A stretch of 6,365 bases of DNA, taken from positions 1 to 6,365 of the forward strand of contig CALCFH010000139.1 of NCBI GenBank assembly GCA_937900215.1, written 5' to 3'. This document shows, piece after piece, positions 1 through 6,365 of this stretch. The translations under genes and the position numbers were made by a program. The DNA is from an uncultured Cryomorphaceae bacterium. Lineage in GTDB: Bacteria; Bacteroidota; Bacteroidia; Flavobacteriales; Schleiferiaceae. Every line of letters starts with the position of its first letter. Position 1 is the first letter of the stretch. The notes beneath the pieces are model-generated. The model had not been told where the DNA came from and made no database searches. It saw only the letters and a program-made list of their open reading frames with translations.

Positions 1-616
1 GAAAGATCATTCCAGGTGCGTTGGGAAGTACGGCTAAGGCTGCACTTTCTGCCCAGCTTAATTCTTTAGAGGCTTTGTCATAATACCGCCAGGAAGCGGT
101 TTCTAAGCCAACTACATTCCCTCCAAAAGGTGCGTTTGAGCAATACAGTTTTAGTATTTCGTCTTTCGAATAACGCATCTCAGCGCGAAGGGCCCAAGCC
201 ATCTCTATGCACTTCTGCCAATAGCTGCGCTTTTTGGTATTGCGTGCCATGCGCATGGTTTGCATGCTGAGAGTGCTGGCTCCACTAACTACGGATTTAT
301 GACGCATATTTTGCCAGATGGCGCGCAGGAGCGCTCGAAAGTCTATCCCAATATGAGATCGAAAATTTCGATCTTCATAGGTTAAAATACAATTCTCAAA
401 TTTAGGGGGGATAGAGTCATCGCTACTGAAACGCCATTGTCCGTCTGTGGCAATTTGGGCCGCAAGTAATTGTCCAGAGGCATCGAGAATGACACTGCTT
501 GAAGGGGTGTTGAAAAGCCTAGTTGGAAGGCAAAATAGCCAAGAAATAAGCAGGCAGAAAAGGACAAATCCTAGGATTGCCCTTTTAGGTTTTTTTTCAA
601 CAATTGGTTTACGCAC
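1..616 (-). CDS. pbpC: Penicillin-binding protein 1C, N-terminal part (cut by window edge)
   Basis: This is the first 205 codons of a class A penicillin-binding protein of the PBP1C type; the rest lies beyond position 1. The family polymerises lipid II into glycan strands on the outer face of the inner membrane. The protein opens with a basic stretch (RKPIVEKKPKR), then one membrane segment at about residues 13-31. The GT51 glycosyltransferase domain follows. Its first motif, E81-D-R-N-F-x-x-H88-x-G-x-D92, includes the catalytic Glu. The second is G112-A-S-T-L-S-M-Q119. The third has K135-x-x-E138 followed by SKDEILKLY and N161-A-P-F-G-G-N167. The line ends in LAVLPNAP (194-201), as usual in PBP1C. 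The transpeptidase and C-terminal PBP1C domains are not visible. The GTG start at 616-614 is chosen because an in-frame TAA lies at 625-623, and there is no in-frame ATG or TTG before the membrane segment. It sits 31 bases after the A2M stop codon, probably in one operon. The family call is firm; the exact start is slightly less so. Confidence 0.93.
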   Translation of the reverse strand, partial: MRKPIVEKKPKRAILGFVLFCLLISWLFCLPTRLFNTPSSSVILDASGQLLAAQIATDGQWRFSSDDSIPPKFENCILTYEDRNFRSHIGIDFRALLRAIWQNMRHKSVVSGASTLSMQTMRMARNTKKRSYWQKCIEMAWALRAEMRYSKDEILKLYCSNAPFGGNVVGLETASWRYYDKASKELSWAESAALAVLPNAPGMIF

Positions 617-647
617 AGATCTTTAAGCTACTGTTTCATTTGTTATT
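617..647 (-). other. A2M-pbpC intergenic junction (31 bases)
   Basis: The spacer between the A2M TAG (650-648) and the pbpC GTG (616-614) has no inverted repeat followed by T residues, so no terminator is visible and co-transcription is likely. No Shine-Dalgarno sequence precedes the GTG, as is common in Bacteroidota. The spacer contains a minimal ORF, ATG-AAA-CAG-TAG at 639-628, in a different frame from pbpC, and an in-frame TAA at 625-623. Confidence 0.6.
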
Positions 648-3600
648 CTACGGCTGAATGACTTCCACCCATTTTCCGGGCTCCAGTGCTTTTATCTCAT
701 CGTCATACATGGCTGAGCAATGCACTGCCGGTAGGTAAAATCGTCCTTCATATGTGGCATTTAACCGAATTCGATAGACCACAGAATTTCCGGATGAGAG
801 ATCGAAATAGGTTAAAACTCTATCGTCGCGCACATCTTGGTAAGTGGGTAGGTTGTTTCCTCCGCTCTCAGCACCCGTCATTCTTGGATTCATAATCTCC
901 CATCCTGAAGGAAATATTTGAGTCAAAGCCATCTCATTGTAATTTCCGCGTTGCCCTGGATTTACAATGCGCACCTCGGCTATGAAATCAGTGCCCATTT
1001 TCAAAGCAGAAACATCTAAGGCCTTATTGTTATTGTCGAAATACTTCACCTCCATTCTCAGGTTGTTTGCCAATCGTTCCTCTTTTCCCTCTACTGTTCT
1101 GCCTGAGATGAGCAATCGCGCATAAACGGACTGAGATGAATTATTTTTTAGTTGGAAGGAAGACTTCGTTTCTTTCGTAGCCAGTTTTTCTTGTACTAAT
1201 GATTTGGCCGTTTGGATGCTTTTCTTTTTTCCATTCTGCGTAAAATCTAGCTTAAGGCCTTGATCTTTTGTGTTATCGCCCATATAGTACGAAAGAGCAC
1301 TCAGGCTATACGCTACAGTTTGTGTACTGAGCCAGCGCTTGCTACCAAGCTCTTTAGCCAAGCCATAGGCCACCTTTGCCGCATCTGTTTTAAGTCCTAA
1401 ATCTAAAAGAACACGCAAGACAAAGGCTTCATCTCTGATATTGGAGCCATAGGAATAAGTAAGCTCGGTATAGCTCGGAATAGAGCGCACTGCATTTTGA
1501 ATGAGGCTAGAGGCTACTTCTTTTTGTCCAGCATCAATATAGGCTTGAGCGAGCATCCAACGCGCCGAGATATCTAGATTGTCTTGAGCCTTTAGGGCGT
1601 TCATTGCCCCAAATTCTGCCTTGCCCGCTTTGGCCAGGGTATAGAGTCGGTAGGCCTGAATGCGTTGAGCATACGAGTAATTCCGTTGCTCGTCTCTTCC
1701 CCATTGCCTTGCCGAGTTCTTTTGATATTGCAGCCATTGAGACTTCAAGCCTGCAGGCAAGACATAGCCTAGGGCTTCGGCCTCAAGCATAAAATGTCCA
1801 GCATAGTTGGTGCCCCATTCGCTCGAATAATTAGAACCAGGCCAATAGGCCAAAGCTCCGGAGGATATTTGATAAGCGCGGTATTGATTGAGAACCCATT
1901 TTACGTTCTTATCTACCTCCAGTCTTTGATCAGCTGAGAGTTCCATCATTTTGTTGAGGTAAATCTGTGGAAATACGGTGGAGGTTATTTGCTCAACGCA
2001 TCCATGTGGATAAGACATAAGATAAGAGAGGCGCGACTCTAAATTAATAGCGGGAAGTTTGGAGGCTTCTACAAAAGCTTTATTGCTTCCTTTAAGTCCG
2101 AAGAACTCAAAATTTCTATTCCAACTGCTACCCGCTTCTAGCAAGGTGTCTAGTACAATGGTGTGGGAAGGATTTCGTGCCATCACGTCAATATCCACTT
2201 CGTACTTGGCAGTATAACTTCCGCTTTTGGCCTCAATGGTGATTTTTCCAACACCCATTTCCGTCTCAGTAGCTAGGTCGAAATAGGCCAAAGCCTCCCC
2301 TGGTTTATCAAATTGTAGGGTGGTAGATTTCTTCCCAACTACTTTTACCAATCCATTGGTTTTTACGTTGATACTTATGGTCTTAACATCTGCTTCATTG
2401 GCGAACACATTCACAGGAAGTCTTAGGCTTTCTTTGGGTCCGAGTACCCTAGGTAGGGTTCCTAAAACCATAATGGGACTGCGCACGGGGACTTCCTTCT
2501 GCGCATTTCCGTAGGCTTTGTCTTTTCCAGCCACAACCATAATACGCACTGCGCCAACATAATTTGGAATAGCCATTTTATGGCTGTTGGATTTGCCTGC
2601 GGCCAACTCAAACGGACCTAAATACCTCACCATGGGTTTGAATCGCATGGCTTTTTGCTTGCCAGGATCTGCAGCTTCATCATCGCCTCCTAGGCTTAGA
2701 ACTTTAGTCATGCCTGAGGTATATGCCCCAATTACTTGATCGTACATATCCCAAGTGCGCACGCCGAGTGCTTCTTTAGCATAAAAATGATTCCAAGGAT
2801 CAGGCGTTTTAAATCGGGTTAAACTCAATAAGCCCTCATCTACAATGGCTAAGGTGTAGGTCATGGCTTTTCCCTTTACTTCACTCACGGTAATAGTAGT
2901 CTCAGATTCGGGACGGAAGACTTTGTCTGTTTTTATAATTGGACTGAGTAGCGTATTGGGATCTTCAACCAAAATGGGAATAATTCCAAACATGCGAATG
3001 GGGCGGTCGTTTTCAGTTTGGGCATGAGGTTGAATAAGGCTGATGTGCGCGTATACATTTGGGGCCATTTCTCTGGAAAGAGGAATTTCAATTTTGGTCT
3101 CTCCTGCTTCGGTCTCTACCCAGAATTTGTCGAGAATCTGTGTGCCATTTTCTATGCACACGAGGGCTCTTCCCTTTTCTGGAGAAGGAAAACTGAGCTT
3201 AAGCTTTTCTCCAACGGTATACTCGTCTTTGTCGGAGCTCATGCCTAAAAGGGTTGAAGCTTCGCTATCCTGCCGATTAGAGCGCATCCAATAGGGCCAA
3301 TCGAAATAGACAAATTGTGCAGCTGAATGACCGGTTTCAGTATCCTCAACGTGAATTAAATATCTTCCATAGTTCTCGTTTGAAATCTCAATTGGAAATT
3401 GACCCTTTCCATTTACTAGAGAAATATCTTTGGAAATAATCTCGGAGTAATCGCTACTATTGAGGTAGTTGTATTCTTCTCCATCGTATCTGTCGTACCA
3501 CCAACGGTGGCTGATCTTATATACTTTAACCTTTAAAGAGGCCGCATTGCCTGCTTTTCCATTTGATTTTACAGAGGCAATTTCAATGGTATGATTCACT

Positions 3601-6176
3601 TCTGTTTCAAGGGCATTTCCCCACAACTTAGAGTCGGGAATGCGCATTCCAGCAAAGCGTTCGTAGGGTGCAAAATCTATGGAGTGAAAGTCAACACTAA
3701 AGTTTCCACCTGGTTCGTAGACTTTGGTATTGAAAGAGGCTTTGAGCATTCCGGGAGCTCCTTCTTTGTAGTCTTGCATGGCAACTGTAATAAGTTCTTT
3801 GCCATCTTCATTCAGGGCTCCCTTGAATATTTGAATCTCTGAAGATTGATAATTTCCCTTGATTGAATTGTCGAAGTGGAAGTTTGAATAGCCATCAAAG
3901 GAGGTTTTTTTAGGCCGAAGACTCATTTCCACATCTGCTTTTAGTTTTGAGGCCTTGGCGCCATGAAGCCATTGAGCAAAGAGTTTTCCTTTCAGCACGT
4001 CTGACCCAGGGGCGGTCTCTCCAAAGTCGAAGTCGATTTTCAGTCGGTTTGGCTTCACTGTTTCGATTCGAATCATTTTAGAGAAATTCCGATTGCCCAC
4101 TGAAACATTCATTTGGTATTCGCCGGTTGGTGCCTCTTTGTCTGTGGTGGTTCTAAAATCGTAGAATCCATTTAGGCTAGACGTTTTTACTTGACTAGAA
4201 ACCAGCTGTCCCATGGGATTGCGCAATTGCATTTTAACAGGATGGTTGCCGGGTATAATTTTCTTTTCGTCTTCGAGTATGAAACTCAAATAGAGAGAGT
4301 CTCCGGGTCTCCAAACGCCTCTTTCTCCATAGATGAATCCTTTAATGCCTTGTTGAACCCTTCCGCCTGAAACCTCGAATTTTGAAAGTGAAAGGGCATT
4401 GCCTTCGTTTACTTTTAGATAGGTTTTTCCTTGAGAAGAACTGGCTACAATTACGAAAGGATCTCGTTTACAAGTCACTTCGGCAAAGCCTTGACTGTTG
4501 GTCTGCGTTTCCTTAATCAGCTGCTGTTGAAAGTCGTAGACTTTAATACTGGCTCCTGAAACCGACTTTGCATTGAGTAAATCGGTGACGGCAATCATTA
4601 AATTATCATCGCCTCCCATCTTGGCCGTAATGCCCAAGTTGGTGGCCATAACCATTTTTCTTGTCCGATTTTTATACGGACTATAAAAGGCAGAGCTACA
4701 GGGGTTGTCGTATTCTTCCCAGTTGTATTCATACCCATCCCAATAATCGTCAACAAAATATTCTCCATCGCTTATCCAACCTTCATTTGTTTCTTGCAGA
4801 TAGTCTTGACTATTGTTGTTTTCATCGCATTTGTACAATGCATCCTTCTGGCTAAATCGAATGTCAATCTGGTAAAAAGCTCCTGGGTCGGCCTTAATGA
4901 TTTCAGAGAGATCAATAGTGTATCGCTGCCAAGTATAGAGGCTAGATGGATCGGACTTTCTAAGGTCGATGTGCTTTCGATAAATATGCCTTCCAACCCT
5001 ATTCAAATAATAGTAATCTTCCTGATCACCGCTGGTTTGAAGGTATTGTAGGATGTTGTTTTCGAACACTTTAGTGATGTAAATATCCACTCCTTTTAAA
5101 GAAACCGCCTCAAAGGGAAAGAGTAAGCCCTCCTCTTGAGTTGGAATAATATTTTTATCTCCAACAATGCGCACATTGGGCTTTTCAATTTCAAAGAGCA
5201 AAGATTCTGAGTAGTCTTCGCCCATTTTTTTTCCAGCTATATTTTTAATTTCTCCGGCAATATTGAGTAAGCGTGCGCCTTGTAATCTGCCATCGGGGTA
5301 GAGAAGAATTTGGTTTAACTCAAGCTCATATTTCAAATCTTCCACACCTTCAATAGAGATCATTCCGTCTACACTGCTCTTTAAAATAGGATCAGAAAAA
5401 GAAACTCTTACAAATGGATCTGCCCCGTTTTCAACCTGAACTTTTGTTACTTCAAAATCTGAGATGGAGGGAATGGCAAAAGTTTCACTCCCCTTTAAGT
5501 CGGTTGGATTTAGATCAATATTCCAGCTTAAAACCAATTGACTTCGTTTTTCTCCTCGGTCTATATTGTCAATGCTGAACTCGAATTTTTTGTCGACCGA
5601 TGTTTGGATTTTGAACTTTAACTCCTTTCCGTTCTGCTCTGCCTTAAAAGCTTTTGATATTGTTTCAAGCTCAATATGGTCTGAAAAAGCAATGATTCCA
5701 TTCAGCTTCATTTTAGTTAAATCGGCTAGATCTTTAATCTCTAAGCCATTCGTATAAACTCGTAGACCTTGTTCAATTATCTGAAATTGAAAACGAAAAG
5801 TCTCTAAATGCGAAGGTGTTTCAACAAATTTGGACAGCTTAAAGCTGGCATTGTAAATGGTATTGGCAGGAAGGGGAGACGTAGGCACGAATTTCAAAGT
5901 GCGATCATTTAACCAAAATAACTGTCCTTCTATCTCAGGCTTGAAACTCAATACGTTGGTTGGAAGGGCCTCTGAATTTTTTAAACTTCCATTGTATGGA
6001 TTAGACAATTGAATAATTATGGCGTCTCTACTGGATATCACGCCAGAAGTATAGGCCGAAATGAATTCACCAAAAGCGGGGTCCATTTCTGGTTTTTGCT
6101 CTGAATCTCTGCAACTACAGAGGCTCAGAAGGAGCGTGAATAATAAGAATGACCAAAGTGTGGGTAGACGATTCAT
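648..6176 (-). CDS. Alpha-2-macroglobulin family lipoprotein with CVEQ thioester
   Basis: This 1842-residue protein belongs to the bacterial alpha-2-macroglobulins (YfhM/ECAM-like), envelope protease inhibitors thought to trap an attacking protease through a thioester exposed after cleavage. A lipoprotein signal ends at Cys22. About residues 30-340 look like three tandem beta-sandwich (Big_5/MG-like) domains. An acidic loop between Cys450 and Cys493 follows. The MG2 hallmark G-E-R-G-V-W-R-P-G-D is at 617-626. Further MG domains include DKDEYTVGE at about 980 and the NDRPIRMFGIIPI region at about 1060. The segment before the A2M domain has the typical L-A-I-V-D-E-G (1109-1115). The A2M domain spans about 1178-1265. 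The thioester helical domain spans about 1360-1660, with YPHGCVEQ and C1393/Q1396. A C-terminal MG10-like domain spans about 1700-1842. E. coli YfhM is roughly 1650 residues, so this is a longer form, as is usual in Bacteroidota. An in-frame TAA directly before the ATG fixes the start. There is no frameshift or internal stop. The bait region cannot be located by eye. pbpC follows after 31 bases. Confidence 0.96.
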   Translation of the reverse strand: MNRLPTLWSFLLFTLLLSLCSCRDSEQKPEMDPAFGEFISAYTSGVISSRDAIIIQLSNPYNGSLKNSEALPTNVLSFKPEIEGQLFWLNDRTLKFVPTSPLPANTIYNASFKLSKFVETPSHLETFRFQFQIIEQGLRVYTNGLEIKDLADLTKMKLNGIIAFSDHIELETISKAFKAEQNGKELKFKIQTSVDKKFEFSIDNIDRGEKRSQLVLSWNIDLNPTDLKGSETFAIPSISDFEVTKVQVENGADPFVRVSFSDPILKSSVDGMISIEGVEDLKYELELNQILLYPDGRLQGARLLNIAGEIKNIAGKKMGEDYSESLLFEIEKPNVRIVGDKNIIPTQEEGLLFPFEAVSLKGVDIYITKVFENNILQYLQTSGDQEDYYYLNRVGRHIYRKHIDLRKSDPSSLYTWQRYTIDLSEIIKADPGAFYQIDIRFSQKDALYKCDENNNSQDYLQETNEGWISDGEYFVDDYWDGYEYNWEEYDNPCSSAFYSPYKNRTRKMVMATNLGITAKMGGDDNLMIAVTDLLNAKSVSGASIKVYDFQQQLIKETQTNSQGFAEVTCKRDPFVIVASSSQGKTYLKVNEGNALSLSKFEVSGGRVQQGIKGFIYGERGVWRPGDSLYLSFILEDEKKIIPGNHPVKMQLRNPMGQLVSSQVKTSSLNGFYDFRTTTDKEAPTGEYQMNVSVGNRNFSKMIRIETVKPNRLKIDFDFGETAPGSDVLKGKLFAQWLHGAKASKLKADVEMSLRPKKTSFDGYSNFHFDNSIKGNYQSSEIQIFKGALNEDGKELITVAMQDYKEGAPGMLKASFNTKVYEPGGNFSVDFHSIDFAPYERFAGMRIPDSKLWGNALETEVNHTIEIASVKSNGKAGNAASLKVKVYKISHRWWYDRYDGEEYNYLNSSDYSEIISKDISLVNGKGQFPIEISNENYGRYLIHVEDTETGHSAAQFVYFDWPYWMRSNRQDSEASTLLGMSSDKDEYTVGEKLKLSFPSPEKGRALVCIENGTQILDKFWVETEAGETKIEIPLSREMAPNVYAHISLIQPHAQTENDRPIRMFGIIPILVEDPNTLLSPIIKTDKVFRPESETTITVSEVKGKAMTYTLAIVDEGLLSLTRFKTPDPWNHFYAKEALGVRTWDMYDQVIGAYTSGMTKVLSLGGDDEAADPGKQKAMRFKPMVRYLGPFELAAGKSNSHKMAIPNYVGAVRIMVVAGKDKAYGNAQKEVPVRSPIMVLGTLPRVLGPKESLRLPVNVFANEADVKTISINVKTNGLVKVVGKKSTTLQFDKPGEALAYFDLATETEMGVGKITIEAKSGSYTAKYEVDIDVMARNPSHTIVLDTLLEAGSSWNRNFEFFGLKGSNKAFVEASKLPAINLESRLSYLMSYPHGCVEQITSTVFPQIYLNKMMELSADQRLEVDKNVKWVLNQYRAYQISSGALAYWPGSNYSSEWGTNYAGHFMLEAEALGYVLPAGLKSQWLQYQKNSARQWGRDEQRNYSYAQRIQAYRLYTLAKAGKAEFGAMNALKAQDNLDISARWMLAQAYIDAGQKEVASSLIQNAVRSIPSYTELTYSYGSNIRDEAFVLRVLLDLGLKTDAAKVAYGLAKELGSKRWLSTQTVAYSLSALSYYMGDNTKDQGLKLDFTQNGKKKSIQTAKSLVQEKLATKETKSSFQLKNNSSQSVYARLLISGRTVEGKEERLANNLRMEVKYFDNNNKALDVSALKMGTDFIAEVRIVNPGQRGNYNEMALTQIFPSGWEIMNPRMTGAESGGNNLPTYQDVRDDRVLTYFDLSSGNSVVYRIRLNATYEGRFYLPAVHCSAMYDDEIKALEPGKWVEVIQP
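1989..2000 (-). other. Thioester motif C-V-E-Q of the A2M
   Basis: These four codons encode Cys1393-Val-Glu-Gln1396 within the context YPHGCVEQ. In thioester-containing A2Ms and complement proteins, the Cys side chain and the Gln two residues after Val form an internal thioester. That bond links covalently to a target after bait cleavage. Both reactive residues are present, so this is the thioester-competent type and not the thioester-less YfaS type. His1461, about 65 residues later in the segment NYAGHFML, lies in the same helical domain. I do not assign it a role. Confidence 0.93.
4698..4829 (-). other. Acidic, aromatic-rich loop bounded by Cys450 and Cys493 in the A2M
   Basis: The 42 residues between Cys450 and Cys493 contain 14 Asp/Glu, 10 Tyr/Trp/Phe and no Lys, Arg or His. 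The loop lies upstream of the MG2 domain. The mature protein has few cysteines (22, 450, 493, 569, 1007, 1393, 1820). Cys22 would be lipidated and Cys1393 would be in the thioester. Cys450 and Cys493 are therefore plausible disulfide partners closing the loop. As I recall, other Bacteroidota A2Ms have a similar acidic insert ending in N-P-C at this place. The composition is seen directly; the disulfide is inferred. Confidence 0.6.
6111..6176 (-). other. Lipoprotein (type II) signal peptide of the A2M protein
   Basis: Codons 1-22 give a short n-region with one Arg, a hydrophobic core rich in Leu and Phe (about residues 7-19), and the lipobox L19-C20-S21-C22. Cys22 is the better lipidation site because it has Ser at -1; Cys20 would have Leu at -1. 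The mature protein would begin C-R-D-S-E-Q-K-P-E. Arg at +2 is not the E. coli inner-membrane retention signal (Asp). The sequence is consistent with export and lipid anchoring but does not settle which membrane or face. Confidence 0.88.
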
Positions 6177-6365
6177 TTAATCTAGTTTAGGAAGGCAGGA
6201 GTTGAAAGGTAAGAAGATGAGCTTGTATTTTGAACGAAGATTTTGTGTGCTTATTCTTGATTTTAGAGAATATAATTTAGGAAAGTTCTAGGGGCCTTTA
6301 TACGGTGCTCAAGGGTGCTATTTAGTTGGAAGGCTAAAGACTATCAAAGAGATATCAAACCAACA
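6177..6365. other. Upstream non-coding region
   Basis: This 189-base stretch before the A2M start shows no convincing gene on either strand. It holds a spaced direct repeat GGTGCT at 6304-6309 and 6314-6319, a TATAAT at 6271-6276 on the plus strand without a well-spaced partner, and a small hairpin possibility TTTAG/CTAAA around 6321-6338. On the minus strand one frame is open from the right edge to a TAG at 6320-6318. It could be the last 15 codons of an upstream gene, but that is too short to judge. Confidence 0.4.
6204..6211 (-). promoter_or_regulatory. Weak candidate -7 element for the A2M-pbpC transcript
   Basis: On the minus strand this reads TACCTTTC, matching the Bacteroidota -7 consensus TAnnTTTG at five of six fixed bases. 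It lies 27 bases before the ATG at 6176, which would leave a short leader. About 19 bases further upstream there is only GTTCA where a TTTG-like -33 element would be expected. One imperfect box can arise by chance in sequence this rich in A and T. Confidence 0.18.

Noticed and set aside
247..258. Perfect 12-base palindrome CCATGCGCATGG
   Set aside because: It lies within pbpC and encodes the conserved region T-M-R-M-A. It is explained by codon content and has no paired site nearby.
382..567. A 61-codon open frame on the minus strand inside the pbpC region
   Set aside because: It is offset from the pbpC frame, which carries all the GT51 motifs across the same bases. It starts at a TTG and resembles no family.
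3498..3512. Small inverted repeat CCACC-AAC-GGTGG
   Set aside because: It lies inside the A2M gene at the codons for a Trp-Trp segment, has only five base pairs, and no T-run follows. It is not a terminator.
4772..5051. Overlapping open frames of 74-85 codons on both strands
   Set aside because: They are shadows of the A2M gene, whose single uninterrupted frame and family motifs account for the whole stretch.
6217..6291. A 24-codon plus-strand ORF starting ATG with AAGAAG before it
   Set aside because: It is very short, has no recognisable sequence, and sits in the A2M leader. Frames of this length are expected by chance.
6318..6365. Possible last 15 codons of an upstream minus-strand gene ending at TAG
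   Set aside because: An open frame of 15 codons to the window edge carries no information. It needs the sequence to the right.

Overview
The window reads as a piece of a Bacteroidota chromosome. The large protein has the layout and hallmark motifs of the long alpha-2-macroglobulins of that phylum. The second protein carries the 'SNAPFGGNVVG' wording of Bacteroidota PBP1C proteins. Neither gene has a Shine-Dalgarno sequence in front of it. These are judgements from memory of the families, not from a search.

Everything recognisable lies on the minus strand, so the genes read from right to left. Positions 6177-6365 are a non-coding leader with at most a weak promoter candidate. Positions 6176-648 hold one very large gene for an 1842-residue lipoprotein of the bacterial alpha-2-macroglobulin (A2M) family, with an intact CVEQ thioester. 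A 31-base junction follows, with no terminator. Positions 616-1 hold the first 205 codons of pbpC, which encodes penicillin-binding protein 1C. It starts at GTG and is cut by the window edge inside its glycosyltransferase domain.

The pairing of an A2M gene with pbpC is a known bacterial arrangement (yfhM-pbpC in Escherichia coli). The established view is that the A2M traps proteases that reach the periplasm, while PBP1C, a peptidoglycan glycosyltransferase, helps repair the wall that was breached. Here the spacing and shared direction suggest one transcript with the A2M gene first.

I found no RNA gene, mobile element, CRISPR array or clearly new system. The points most worth a second look are a strongly acidic, aromatic-rich loop between two cysteines in the A2M, the undecided membrane location of the lipoprotein, and the A2M-pbpC junction with its GTG start and three-codon mini-ORF.
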